Positions 44,146 through 55,887 of a stretch of DNA of 64,000 nucleotides are shown piece by piece. The number at the start of each line of letters is the position of its first letter. Within the stretch, counting starts at the first letter, position 1. The notes below the pieces were generated by a model. It worked only from the letters and a program-made list of their open reading frames with translations, searched no databases and was not told the DNA's origin. The translations under genes and the position numbers were made by a program. Origin of the DNA: Apricaphanius iberus (lineage: Eukaryota > Chordata > Actinopteri > Cyprinodontiformes > Aphaniidae); contig JAPXFQ010000249.1 of the NCBI GenBank assembly GCA_028564705.1, positions 496,001-560,000 of the forward strand, read 5' to 3'.

Positions 44146-44791
44146 TACGGAAGAGGATTAGGGCCACTGAAGAAAAAAAAAATCGAATTCTGACTTTATT
44201 CTCAGAATTCTGACTTTAATCTCAGAATTCTGACTTTAATCTCAGAATTCTGACTTTATTCTCAGAATTCTGACTTTAATCTCAGAAGTGACCTCTGGCT
44301 GCAATGCAGATGAACACCAGGGAACGAACTACAATTTGTGAACAGGACAACTAACTTTTTGGAGAAGCATGTCAGACATGAATGAGTTTTTACGTGGCCG
44401 AGGGATCCCGGAATATGACATTTGATTAATGGAAGAAGAGAACTGTCTAGTACCTCCAAAAGATAATTTAAATCAACAGCATAAAAATCTTTAACGGATT
44501 CCCCCAAAACCTCATTTTCTTGGTTGCTGACAAACTAGAAAATGTGCTTTAAGATCACTGTGAACACTGTTGAAAAGGAGTTGTTCAAGAAAAGGAATTG
44601 CAAGTTTATTTGGAAAATAAAGTCAGAATTCTGAGATTAAAGTCAGAATTCTGAGAATAAAGTCAGAATTCTGAGATTAATGTCAGAATTCTGAGATTAA
44701 AGTCAGAATTCTGAGATTAAAGTCAGAATTCTGAGAATAAAGTCAGAATTCGATTTTTTTTTTTCTTCAGTGGCCCTAATCCTCTTCCGTA
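44146..44791. mobile_element. Foldback element with 20-bp tandem repeats in both arms
   Basis: The outer arms are inverted: TACGGAAGAGGATTAGGGCC and its complement at the right end, next to an A-run and a T-run. Inside, a 20-bp unit containing CAGAATTCTGA is repeated five times in the left arm (44184-44286) and seven times, inverted, in the right arm (44621-44750). The central 330 bp is unique. Arms of this kind are typical of foldback-type DNA elements. No target duplication was found. Confidence 0.88.
44288..44611 (+). pseudogene. Central segment of the foldback element, SAM-like trace
   Basis: From the ATG at about 44369 the frame reads MSDMNEFLRGRGIPEYDI, a stop, then LMEEENCLVP. The pattern FLxxxGIPExxIxLMxEE resembles the start of a SAM-type domain found in some repeat-encoded fish proteins. 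It is short and interrupted, so it may be a captured gene fragment or a coincidence. Confidence 0.3.
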
Positions 44792-44879
44792 TGAGTGCTC
44801 TATCTGTCTGCATGCTGTAAAAAACTTAGTTGTGAGCTTAGTTTTAAGTTGGATATTAGACAGACATTCGTTTAATTAA

Positions 44880-45558
44880 AGTAGAACTGGCATGAATTTC
44901 CCCGCAACGTTTGGGCCCTTTTTAGCCACACTCTAAGTACCTTAATAGTATATCAAATGATCGCTTGCTGTTTTTCAGCCTTGTTGTAGAATTGCAGGTG
45001 TGACGAGGTGGCCCTTCTGTGAAAAACCGGGTTTCGGAGGGCGGGGCCTCGGCTATGCGCTTCTGTGGTCAAGTCTCTAACAATATTTTGAATGTTCACA
45101 TATAATATATAATATTTTTTCCCCAAAATAAAAGCATACTAGCACCAATGCACAAAGCTTTTCAGTGCTCAGAAGTGGGGAGGACAAAAAGATTTATGTT
45201 CTATTTTTTACACCCAGGTACAGTGCAGTTTGGGTGCGGTCTGGACTCCATGCTGTTGGTTTGTTGATTGCCTGTTACCGTAGTTCTCCGCGCCACAGAG
45301 GGAGGGACTTGCAGGGTGTAGTTCGGGGAAGGGGGTAATTGGCTGGAACTCAACACATAATATGCCGAAACGTGTCGTCATATACCGAACTGCCAAACAG
45401 CCCGTTTCTGAGTGCTAATTTAACTATGTAGGCAGAAACACCCTGGAACAAAGGAAAGACTAAACAGTATTTTAACCTTAGGGGCCGTAGGCAGGCTGGG
45501 GGAACAAAAAGATATGATCAAAAACCTCAAAAAAAGCTAATTTCATGCCAGGTCCACT
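44880..45558. mobile_element. TTAA-flanked MITE (Kolobok/piggyBac-like)
   Basis: The ends AGTAGAACTGGCATGAATTT and AATTTCATGCCAGGTCCACT are inverted repeats. TTAA flanks both sides (44876-44879, 45559-45562). A CCCCCAGCCTGCCTACGG-like stretch on the minus strand near the right end is typical of common fish TTAA elements. No transposase is present. Confidence 0.78.
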
Positions 45559-45562
45559 TTAA

Positions 45563-46925
45563 AGCGGACACTTCCTCCATTGTCTCACCTAGAAATGCGT
45601 TAATAAAACAGCTGAGTCGCCGCTCACTCCTGAAGGCGGTGGCTTTGGTTTTCAAAAATTCTCCATACATCCCAGAAAATACCTGTGAGATCTACCAAAA
45701 AATTAACCGGAAAATATTAATATTTGCTAGACTTCCGAGAAACTTGACACACCAAGGTTTCTTATTAATATGTTACTGTAAAATAACAGTGCCAGTGGGG
45801 CCGTCCACACTTTTTATCCATTGTATGCATCGCTCACTATGTTTTTTCGGCTTTGGGAATGGAAAAATACATGGAACACACACAACTCCTCCAGACAATC
45901 TCTCGGGGGTATCTAGAGTCCGATTTACAAACGCTGTGGGCGCAGCACTTCACCATCTGGCTTGGAGTCAATGTTTGTTGGACCTACTCACATAGTAACG
46001 GTTACTATGATGTGCGATTGGACAATGGCCGTTTAGGGGCGGGGCAGGCGAAAGATCAATTAAGGATGCCAATTAAGGATGCCATCGCAAATTTGTCTCT
46101 GCATTGCTCTGCAGTGGAAGAGGACATTATTCCCCTGGTGAATTTCCTCTTTTTTTCTGACCTGCTGGGCAGAAAAGAACTCTTCATTCAAACTTTGAAG
46201 TGCATCTGTCTATCTAATAGCTGTATTGTGCATCCAGCATCTGGCTGAAGACAGAAGTTTTCGAAGACAGTTACTAAGGAGGCGGTTCAGCTGTCCCTTC
46301 CCTAGATGTCAATTGGCAGCTTTTTACGGACCTTTTCTGTGTGCACAGACCTTTTCCCTTGTTGCCCAACTTTGGCACATTTTGCTCCACTCTCCGTGGA
46401 CTGGTCCTGACTTCAACACAAAAGTAGGATTTAACCAGTCATTTCTTGTAAACGTTTGTCTAAGCAGATAAATTAGTTTCATGTTTCATTTACTGGTTGA
46501 ATAAACATGAAGCCAAAGCTGTGCTTTATCTATGGCTTCATGATAAATGGAAATTTTGAAGTGATTTCCTGATGATTGTTTCATTTAAGTTAATGCATTA
46601 TACATTTTCTAATATCTGCTTAGTAGTTTTTAGGTTGCATGCTTGTTATTGATTTAATGTTTTGGCTGGAACATTGAAATATTTTATGAATAAATCTACT
46701 GAATATGCGTGAAGTCACTTTGTCATCTTTCCAGTGTATGCTGAAATTAATGCTTCATTACATCTGTACTCATACTTCAGTAGAGACTGAATGTCTGCTG
46801 GAGTGTAAATATGTTCCGTCCACGGGAACTGATGCACCAATCTTTAATTAATTAAGTAAAACCTTCAACTTGATCAATAGTTATTGTATTACTTATTCAT
46901 TGATCATAATTATTGAAGGTTATTA
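45563..46925. other. No recognised gene; moderately GC-rich open frames
   Basis: ORFs at 45639-45995 and 45853-46248 overlap in different frames and match nothing I know. A short direct repeat CAATTAAGGATGC occurs twice at about 46055-46083. It may be part of an unknown DNA element. After 46480 it is AT-rich without signal. Confidence 0.4.
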
Positions 46926-47010
46926 GAGGTGTTACAATTCTCCAAATCCTTTATTTAATTTTTTGATTTTAGTGTCACAATTTGATGTGATTCTTTTTTT
47001 TTTTCATTTT
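46926..47010. mobile_element. hAT end, related to 41936-42791
   Basis: AGAGGTGTTACAATTCTCCA followed by AATTTTTTGATTTTAG is the counterpart of the right end of the 41936-42791 element, read in inverse. Its other end is not found. Confidence 0.6.
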
Positions 47011-48379
47011 GTTAAAGCACAGAGGCCTTATTTTCAAAGATGGACTACATCTTAATGATGCAATTTCTCTTATTCTTGTTTAATGTATCAAATTAGGCAT
47101 TTATGATCAAATGTAAATAATGCATTTACAATAATATAAAGCTGACGATCTTGTACATTCAAGTGGAAAACAGCAAACACATACATAATAACAAAAAATA
47201 AGTAGTCACAGAGGTTGCCTGCCATCTAGGGACTCTTGACTTAACGCAGCTTGCACAACTCTTCATGTTTTTTCCTTTGCTTTTTTGGAGGCCATTTCAT
47301 GAAACCAATGGAGTACCTTAATGGGGGTATGTACTAAGAATGTCGATTCAGTTTTTATTTTGCTGCTCTGTGCGCCTTTTACACTAATCAGTGACGCAAT
47401 TTGCTGCTGAAATTGTGTGTTTTTGCCAGTATCTGTAGCTAATTACTTAAGAGGGTTCATTTGTGTATGGAGACATGACGGCTGAGTGGAGCAAGCAAAG
47501 AGATTACTCCATCAGATCTGGTCAAATTAACCTGACGTTCCGATAGTGGAAACAAGCCTAACGTACAACAAACTGTGGACTTCTTGTTTACAACGCAAAC
47601 TTTGTCGACATAGCCCACAAGAATGCTGAATATTTCCACACCTGTGATTTAAGATGAGCAGAAATGCAAATATATTTAGTCTAACCTGTTAATGGTTGTG
47701 AGGTGGCACAAATACTAAGAAGGGGTGAATATAATCAGATGTAATTTAAACTAAAAATGAAACTGAAACAAACATACCATACAACTGTTTATGTTTTAGT
47801 TATGGCTGCGAAACATTCATTTATTAATTTAAGCTAATTATTCACAGGGCTGATGTGAATTAATCACTATCAGTCATGATTAATTCACACTCCTAAATAT
47901 GACTGGAAAACTACAATTTTCAGTGTAAATAAAGGACAAAACCTGATGACGTTGCTATTTTGTTATATAAGATACAGGAGACATCACTGGAACTTTTGTT
48001 CACATAAATCATGTATAATATAAACTTTATCAAATGTGACAATGTACAATTTTTCCATAAGTAAACACTCAGCAGATACAATTTTCCAGTTCAGCAAATT
48101 ACCATCAATGTTAATGTTATGAATTAACACTCTGAATCTTATAGTGAAAGTCTTTACAGCTACTTCCGCTAATGTTACCACTAATTTAAGTCAGAAAAAG
48201 TCATTTTAAGTGAATAATGCACATTTTAACACTACAAAATGTGCTGAAACTATACAGTGAACCAACAAGCATAAATCAATATAAATATGACGCTTCTATA
48301 CTCTTTGCACTGCGACGGGGGGCTAGGTGGCTATTTGAAAGACCGAGCAGACAGCAAAAGTGGATGGAATCAAATAATC
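47011..48379. other. No gene seen; hAT-like patch near 47810-47905
   Basis: AT-rich DNA. At 47810-47905 ATGGCTGCGAAACATTC and TGATTAATTCACACTCC resemble the hAT family whose end lies near 6024. Confidence 0.4.
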
Positions 48380-49035
48380 AAATCAAATCAAATCAAACTT
48401 TATTTATAAATCGCTTTTCAAACAAAGAAAGTTACTCAAAGTGCTTTACAGATTTAAAATAACCCCAAAACCCCCCCTTCAAAAAATAAAATCATCAGTG
48501 CAAATACAACCCCCTCCCAACCCAACCCATCAGCCATACTCACTCACACACACACTTAGAAGCTACAAAAAGCGGGCTGAGTACAGATGAGCCAGGAAAT
48601 GCCATCATGGAGCCATCTGCATCAGCAGCAGCAGATCAACAGCAGCAGCCAAGGCTCCCACCCAGGGCGCCCAGAGGAGGGAGGGCTGGTACCCCCACCT
48701 CCACCCAAGCGCTACCTGGGGGGCACCCAGGCAGCCACAGCCGACCACCGCCCCCGATGCAGGGGGCTCCCCAGAGAGGAAACACTGGCAAGAAAGATCA
48801 AAATACATTAAAATATAAAGTTAATAAAATATAAAGTATATAAAGTATAAAACAATAAGTGTAAAACAAATAATAAAAATGCAAAGCAGATTAATAAATA
48901 AACAGTTAAAAGCTGAACTAAAAATTAAATCAGGTAAAACATGCTGAGCGATTAAAAATATATTAATAAATAATAATTAGTTAAAGGCTAAGCTAAAAAG
49001 GTGAGTCTTGAGTCTGCTCTTAAAAACATTAATGT
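48380..49035 (-). mobile_element. LINE 3' end (L2/CR1-type), antisense
   Basis: It starts with a run of AATCAA units, then ACTTTATTTATAAATCGC and CAAAGTGCTTTACAG, which is the antisense 3' end of fish L2-type LINEs. An A/T-rich body ends with AAAAGGTGAGTCTTGAGTCT, also seen in this 3' region. A GC-rich block (48600-48780) can be read as a glutamine/proline-rich ORF (48607-48834), but it lies within the repeat. Confidence 0.65.
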
Positions 49036-49904
49036 TTTTAAATTACCCTTTAAATAAGGAAAATTACCCTTGACAACTAATGAACTTAATCATATTAACT
49101 CAACGCCAGCATGTCAATAATATACTCACATGTAATTTAGGTGCGTGCACTTAGAAACAGAAGTTTCCTGTGATCAGACATGTGTGCTGGCTTTGTAATT
49201 TGTGTCACACAGGTTGCAGCGGGCATAATCTTCATTGAATTTAGTGAAGTGGAGCCAAACATTAGAGCTCTTTCTTTCTGCCATGCTGCTTGCTCTATGT
49301 ATGGTTCACTTACAGGGACTGACATAATTACGGTCTTGCACATACGATGCTATCTGGCATTTTAGCAAATCTCTCTCATAACAAGTTCTCATTAATGGAA
49401 GACATGTACCGAAACAATGCACCGTTTCATATCAAGTGAATCGGTCCTCGGTAGGTACCATGGAACTTGGTCAGTGCCTTAAAACTTACATAATTCGGTA
49501 CCCATCCCCATCCCCACTGTCTTTTTTGATCTCATAGGAAAGCAGGAGTCAAGTTTTCTGCCATTTTCCCATGGCTCTCTGACACTTCCTTTTTCACTAC
49601 CTACCATGGATCACTAGGCCATGGAGACCTCTATACCCGAGATTACTCTAACTTTAGTTGGAGCAAAGGTGTCAATGACCTGAAATTTTAGCGAGAAAGA
49701 CATCTACCAAATGGTTTGGAGTTGGGAGATGAAGGGTATGAGTTGGGGGAATACATTTGTTTGAAGGTTTCAATTGAGCTGTCTCCAAAAAAAAATTATG
49801 GTGGTCTAACTGTGGCTACAAAGTTTACCTGAGATTGTCCTTTTGAAGAAAACACAGAAATGGTCAGATAGCACAATATCAATTACTAAAGTGTTGGAGA
49901 TTTT
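49036..49904. other. No gene seen; hAT-like patch near 49405-49515
   Basis: GTACCGAAACAATGCACCG ... AATTCGGTACCCATCCCCA looks like the remnant of a hAT element with GGTACC-rich ends. The rest is unremarkable. Confidence 0.4.
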
Positions 49905-50190
49905 CAATTCAATTCACTTTTATTTATATAGCGCCATTCACAACAAATGTAATCTCAGGGCATTTTACAACAAAAGTCATTTTAATACATTTATACAAAT
50001 ATTCCAATCAGTTAAAAGTTTTCTAAGTAAGGAATCCCAGCAGATTGCATGAAGTCGTTGACATAGGGTTGGGCCTCATTGCTGCATACCTGCAACCACA
50101 GCAATCCATTCAGCAATCCCTCATACCGAGCAAGCATGTAGCGACAGTGGACTTTGCTGGGAGTAGTCATAGTCGATACATATTACGCAA
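49905..50190 (-). mobile_element. LINE 3' untranslated region, antisense
   Basis: TCAATTCAATTCACTTTTAT, then TTATATAGCGCCATTCACAA and TCTCAGGGCATTTTAC, is the antisense 3' end of a fish L2-type LINE. It continues to GAGCAAGCATGTAGCGACAG, also part of that 3' region. No coding remains. Confidence 0.7.
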
Positions 50191-50804
50191 TGAATGTTAC
50201 TGAAATCTTTGAAGAAATAGTTAGATGTTGGAGGAAATAAATCTTTTTTAGGATTCTTTATTTGAAGAGCTAGATACTCAAGAGTCTAATATGCCCAGGA
50301 CTACCTTTTTCAAGTTAATTGACTCATGAAAAATTCTTACTGTACCTACCCCTCGTCTGTCTCCTGCTCTTGCTTAAAAAAAATGTAATTTTGAGGAGTA
50401 GGTTCTATCAATGCATATGTTTTATTATTTAAGTATATTTACATTTCCTATTGAAACAGAGAATGTAGATTGCGCTCAGTGATTAAGTCATTAACTAGAA
50501 ACGCTTGGATTAGAGATCAATTTTGGATTATAGATCAGTTCGCCAGTGGAAGAAGCAATTTTGTGTATGCGCTGACGAGCATGCATGTCTTTCAGTTGTC
50601 TGGTAAGTAATTTCTGGGGTTTAGCTCCCAATTCAAAATGTTTTTTTTTTTCAGTTTCAAAATGTCGCTCTTAGCTTGAGACCCGAAAATGTGACTGTAT
50701 TCGAGTTTTAGTTCGATGATTGTGTTGGTTATGTCGTTAGAGTTATATTGATGAAGTGCCTCTTTAGTGTTGATAAATTGGATTTAATTTGGGATAAGGC
50801 AAGG
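50191..50804. other. No gene seen
   Basis: AT-rich DNA without recognised repeats. Confidence 0.45.
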
Positions 50805-51800
50805 CAATGTTTTTTTGTATAGCACACTTTCAACATAGGGCAATTCAAGGTGCATTACATGATTAAGACTGGTTCACAGTATAAATCAGTTTGATGATTA
50901 GAATACAAATGAGCAGTCACAATAAGAAAATAATTAAGAAAATACAACAATCTTGCTGAAGAAAGCTCACAGTTTTTAAGACAAATAAGCATTTACAGTA
51001 ATTAAGACAATAATTTGTGACAGTTAAAAACAAGCAAGTAAAAACAGTTACTCATAAGCAAGTCTAAATAGGTACGTTTTAATTTTAGATTTAAAAGAGT
51101 TCAGTGTCTCTGCAGCTTTGCATTCTCCCTGTAGTTTGTTCCAGATATGAGGAGCATAGAAACTGAAAGCTGCTTCCCCATGTTTGGTTATGGTACTGGT
51201 TCCAGGGACGATCAGTAAAATAGAGCTGTAGGACCTGAGTGATCTGGATGGTTTGTATCATGATAGCAGATCTCTAATGTACGTTGATGCTAACCCATTC
51301 AATGATTTATAAACTAATAAAAGCACTTTGAAGTCTATTCTCTGAGCTACAGGGAGCCAGTGTAAGGACTTTAGACATGTGGTGATGTGTTCTACTTTCT
51401 TGGTTCTAGTGAGAACACGAGCAGCAGCATTCTGGATCAGCTGCAGCTGTCTGATTGATTTTTTTAGGTAGACCTGTGAAGATACTATTGAGTTCAACAT
51501 CACCTGGTGACATTGAGATATAAAGCTAAGTGTCATCAGCAAAGTTGTGATAGTTAACATTGTTGGTGGTTATAATCTGGCTTAGTGGGAGCTTGTAGAT
51601 GCTAAATAGGAGGGGCCCTAGGATGGAGCCCGAGGGGAACCCACATGTGATTTCTGGGTTTTGTGATGAGAACTGGCTAATCGACACAAAGAAGTTCCTG
51701 TTCTTAAGGTAGGATTTGAATAAACAGTTGAATTTATTCTTTTTGAGAACGTCTGAAAGGAAACAGCTTGCCACGCAGTACAGGTTCAAAGGTTTCCCAG
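50805..51800 (-). pseudogene. L2-type LINE, RT C-terminal half and 3' end
   Basis: On the minus strand 51789-51526 encodes KSYLKNRNFFVSISQFSSQN, GFPSGSILGPLLFSIYKLPL and FADDT, the RT palm of an L2-type LINE. A deletion then joins it to 51560-51258, which reads KKSIRQLQLIQNAAARVLTR, HITTCLKSLHWLPVAQRIDF and YKSLNGLASTYIRDLL. The 3' untranslated region occupies 50805-51257. The remainder of the palm and thumb is lost and there is no endonuclease. It is the best-preserved L2-type copy in the window. Confidence 0.88.
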
Positions 51801-51919
51801 ATAATTTAGTCCGACTGTATCAATGTCATACTGTAAAAAATCAGAAATTTCTGTTAAGAAGTAGATAGAAATGATTTTAACAGAAGGAAGAGTTGGGTTA
51901 AGTTTCCAGCTGAAGGCAC

Positions 51920-52640
51920 AAAGTTATAAAAGATAATCCAATTTCATATAATATTTTCATGATCAGAGATCAGAATTTGATTGTATGCACAACTAAAAAT
52001 GCGGGAGGAAAAGTTTAGAAGGATTAACAAAGTAAACAAGTTTACAAAAACTGTTATGCACCAGAGAGAGAATTGTCTATCTGTTGGAATGTTGACGCCG
52101 CCAGACCTCCACATGTTGTATGATTTTACCAGATTTACCAGAACTGCGGTAGATTTAGTAATTTGGGCTACTTGTGAAGAGGATCTATCCAGTGTAGGGT
52201 CAAAGTGACCACTAAAATCACATATGGGAGTTGTTGTAGTCCCAGATTAGGTCAAATATTTTGGAGAAAACCTCAGTCAGAATTAGGGGCATAAAAATTC
52301 AGCAAAGCCAATGGAACAGAGTTAACAGAGCCAGAAACAAAGATTAATCTCCCAGCTGGATCAGAAATGGAGTACTTTTCCGCATTAGTATGGCTACACC
52401 TCAGCCATTTGATGTATAGGTGGACTGGTACAGTATACCTGCAACACCCAGAATGTTCTGTCACCAATGTCTCTGTTTGTTGGCATGGATGTGAGTTTAT
52501 TGTAGAATAGTAATGTCAGAAGATAGATACGTCAAGTGATTTATACGTTTTCCAGGTTTCAGAGCGTTGCCGAGGCCCTTGCAGTCCCAGGTGGTAAAAG
52601 TCTGCAGACAGAGGTGAACGACTCATAAATAACGTCTATA
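51920..52640 (-). pseudogene. L1 ORF2 endonuclease fragment
   Basis: The minus strand at 52467-52273 encodes SDPAGRLIFVSGSVNSVPLA, then LLNFYAPNSD, the central block of the apurinic endonuclease domain of L1-type LINEs. After a shift comes FDPTLDRSS (where GDFNxxLDxxLDRSS is usual) and then HPTDRQFSLW. Adjacent to an L2-type copy in the same orientation but of another family. Broken by stops. Confidence 0.65.
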
Positions 52641-52947
52641 CACTGCTCAGATGCCCAAATTTCAAAAATTTCTTTTGAGATGGAGAAGATTCAATTCCAT
52701 CCAGACAGCTCTACATAGATGTCTGGAGGCTAGCAATGGCTGCTAGTGTGGCATCTGTGCTTGCTTTATTTTCAGCTGGGTTTGATTTTTGACTTTGTGG
52801 CATGTCTGTTTTAGGCAGCATATTGACCAGGACTAACCTTGGAAAATAGCAATTCTGTTGGTGGGTAAACTGGTGTAAAAGCAGGGTGTAGTAATTTATG
52901 GATAGAAAAAGTGTAGAGCTGTGAATCGTGCGGCGTGTGTGCTACGT

Positions 52948-52983
52948 ACCCGAGCTTCAACCACTGATGGTTGAAGCTCGGGT
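52948..52983. repeat. Perfect 16-bp hairpin at a LINE junction
   Basis: Arms 52948-52963 and 52968-52983 are exact reverse complements (ACCCGAGCTTCAACCA) around CTGA. The right arm ends where the next LINE coding segment begins. Confidence 0.92.
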
Positions 52984-53970
52984 TAAAAGTTTCTTTTAAC
53001 TGTCATATACTTTCTCTTACCAATAAAATCACTTATCGTTTGAAATCACTGTATCACTCTGTCAACTGTTTTAGTTTTTCTGTTAGGAAAAGAATTGTCT
53101 CACAACTACTGCTACCCATATTAGATTATTGTGATATTATTTATCAAAACACCACAGCCTCTAACCTTCACTCACTCAACGTTGTCTATAACAGTCTGTG
53201 CAGATTTATTCTTCGTTGCCCCTTCAGAACTCATCATTGTCATCTGTACTGTCAACTATCCTGGCTCACTCCATCCTCCAGACGACAATTTCATTGGTTA
53301 TTATTTATTTTCAAGTGCATTAATCTCAGCTATCCTTATTATTTGAAACAATATTTAGTTCCTTTTAGCTCCTCTTATAGTTTACGGCATGCTGACCAAA
53401 CTTTTTTTGTTGTTCCAAGAACTAAAAAGGAAATTGGCAAATATGCATTTCTATTCAAAGCCCCTGCTGATTGGAACAGTCTTCCATCCTCTATCCGCTC
53501 CATAACCTCCTATCAAATGTTCAAAAATGCCCTCCTGCAACAACTTCATACTGTATGCAACTGCTTTTGATTTTAATTACTATTCTTATTATATATGCTT
53601 TGTATTTTGCATTTCTGTATTTAATTATTTAATGTCATTTTGTAACTCTTAGCATCTCTAATCTGTACTATTATTATTACTTTATTTTATATTTTTATAA
53701 TTGTAATGTCTGTACTCCTTATTAGTAGAGAGCCCTGTGTGCGTGGTTGTGTGGCTGCTCGTGTGTTTGTGTGTGCTAGGCGTGTTGTTTTGTTTATTTT
53801 ATTTTATTTTTATTTTTATTTTTTATTATTTTTTTTGTTTGTTTCTTTACACAATGTCTGCATCGCTGCATCTGTTTTGTATTTTTTGTTCCATTGAGGA
53901 CCCTCTTGAAAATGAGATGGTTGCATCTCAAGGGGCTTATCCTCTTAAATAAATAAATTCTAAATTCTAA
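52984..53970 (+). pseudogene. Non-LTR retrotransposon, C-terminal ORF and 3' end
   Basis: The 199-aa frame 52971-53570 encodes the region after the reverse transcriptase of a fish LINE: RKRIVSQLLLPILDYCDIIY, then RTHHCHLYCQLSWLTPSSRR, and KYAFLFKAPADWNSLPSSIR. This part is known from many fish LINE ORFs (LLPVLDYGDxIYxxA ... WNSLP). The 5' truncation removed the RT itself. The 3' region contains TGAGATGGTTGCATCTCAAG, a small hairpin, and ends in AAATAAATAAATTC. The clade is not determined. The frame is open, but the ATG at 52971 lies in the flanking hairpin. Confidence 0.8.
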
Positions 53971-54370
53971 AAGTGCAACTTTTCATGTCAAAGGAACAAG
54001 GTTTGAGCATGCAAATCTTTATAATCTTTATTCTTCTGTTCATATCAATATACATGCAAGTTTACCGATACCTTTTTTTATTGCTAAATCAAAAGAAAAA
54101 TACAGGCTAGAAATGAATTATCTGACAGGGCATATTATAAGAAGTTCAAGGTATAATTGCTATTGATTCCAATATTTCATGATAACTATGTGTTGTAGAT
54201 CGTTTCGACGGTATTACATGTACTAATTATAGCGCCAGAAACGTGGTATACATTCTGACAACTACATAAACCCTCTATATCAGTGATTTTTGCAGATCTG
54301 GGAAAATGTCAGTCAGTAATCATTGTTAAATTAATAATAATGCAGTAAGAGTCAACCCATTGCATTGGGG
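53971..54370. other. No gene seen
   Basis: AT-rich DNA with no recognised feature. Confidence 0.45.
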
Positions 54371-54924
54371 AACAACTCCTCTCTGCTTACATGCTGGCGG
54401 TGGGCACTACGGCTGCACTATAGGGCGACTCGTTGCATTTTCCCTCAACCCAAAGTCGTCACTTCACGCATTTCAGCTAAAATGCTAACGTTAATGTACG
54501 TTTCAATGTGGCTGACATTCACGCAGACGTGTGATGATGTTCGAAGTGTTGCTGCCTTTCGCAGACACTTTTTTTCCTCCACGTTCTGAACAGTACAGCT
54601 GTCTACTTTCAACTGTCCTCGGTATTCTTCAAATACCCAAAATATGTCCATAATACCGACTTTATCTTCTGTGACAAATATATCTCCTGAGCGCTGCCGT
54701 TTCCTCTTTCAGCCATCATTTCAGTTTAGAGAAAGTTTTGGTTGGGAACCCCAAAGTGTGCATGTGCGGCAACTGTAGCAGATGATACGGTGGTTGGTAA
54801 GGCTCACCGTGCTAAACAGCGGACGAGGTAATCCACCGAGATAATGTTTAAAAAAAAAACAAGACTGTAATTATTATTGTCAGTACTGGGGTTTACTGCT
54901 ACACCAGTACCCGTGACATCCCTA
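54371..54924. mobile_element. hAT-like element, right end only certain
   Basis: ACCCGTGACATCCCTA at 54909-54924 is a hAT-type right end. The CpG-richer body before it (54380-54800) fits an element interior. I could not find a matching left end or target duplication, so the start is approximate. Confidence 0.5.
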
Positions 54925-55042
54925 TAGTGAAATGTACAAATATTACATTTAGCTTATTAATCTGCTAAATCTGTGAATTCGCTGTTCTGTTTGTTCTTCC
55001 TGAATACAAATTAAAATGAGGGAAAATTAAATACTACGGAAA

Positions 55043-55887
55043 TAGGGCTGTAACAAACAATTATTTGGATAACCGATGAATCGGATGGGGTCTGGACTCG
55101 ATTAATCAGATTAGCCGGATAACTTTAAAAAAGTTTTTTTTTTTCTCTCCTCCCTTCACTCAGTTCGCTCGCTATTACCTCAAATGTCTTACAGCTGTTG
55201 AAATATTTAATAAACAATACATGAAATAGTTTTAAATGGCTATGCTTCATCAAAGTGCTGCAAGGACAAATGTGCATTATTACCAAGACAAAAATAGATA
55301 TTGTTGTTGTTTAAAAGTGACCGTAGCTATTAGAAACACAAAAAAATTAAGATTAAAATCTAAATCAAAACATCACAACATGCTCCCACTTCAGATATCT
55401 TACAGCTCTTGAAAGATCAAATAATAAAGAATAAAAAAATAGTTTAAAATGGCTTTGCTTTATTAAAGCTTTTTCTTAAGGACAAATTTGGCATAAATCA
55501 ACATAAAAACAAGTAGCATAATAGATCTAAACACATTCTTTACCGTCATGCATAGCCAAATACAGGACCAAATACATGATAATGTAATCATACCTTAGTG
55601 TAAGCCACTTTATAGACTTTTTATTTTGATCAGTGCAGTCGGCCAGGATGTGGAGCGTAATGCTTTTGTTGTGTAGGTCTACCTGCTCACGCAATGCTCA
55701 GCTGCAGCCTACAACCTTCGTGATAAGTTGACTGTTAAAGTTTATGCAGGGGAAAAATAGTCTCTCGACTGGCGACCTAATTTCACCTTGTAATCACGCT
55801 AGACAACGAATCGATTACGATATTCGTTACCACCATTTTTTAATCATCAAATTTTATTGATTTTATTGATTCGTTGTTGCAGCCCTA
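55043..55887. mobile_element. Non-autonomous hAT element
   Basis: The left end TAGGGCTGTAACAAACAATT and right end GATTCGTTGTTGCAGCCCTA form a hAT-type inverted repeat. Flanks CTACGGAA and CTACTGAA match at seven of eight bases, allowing a one-base offset at the left. The interior is AT-rich, without transposase. Confidence 0.85.

Noticed and set aside
44184..44750. Regular repeats resembling a CRISPR array
   Set aside because: The 20-bp units are contiguous, without unique spacers, and occur inverted in two arms. The context is a vertebrate genome.
48607..48834. Glutamine/proline-rich ORF as a small gene
   Set aside because: It lies within an antisense LINE 3' end, with open frames on both strands due to GC richness.
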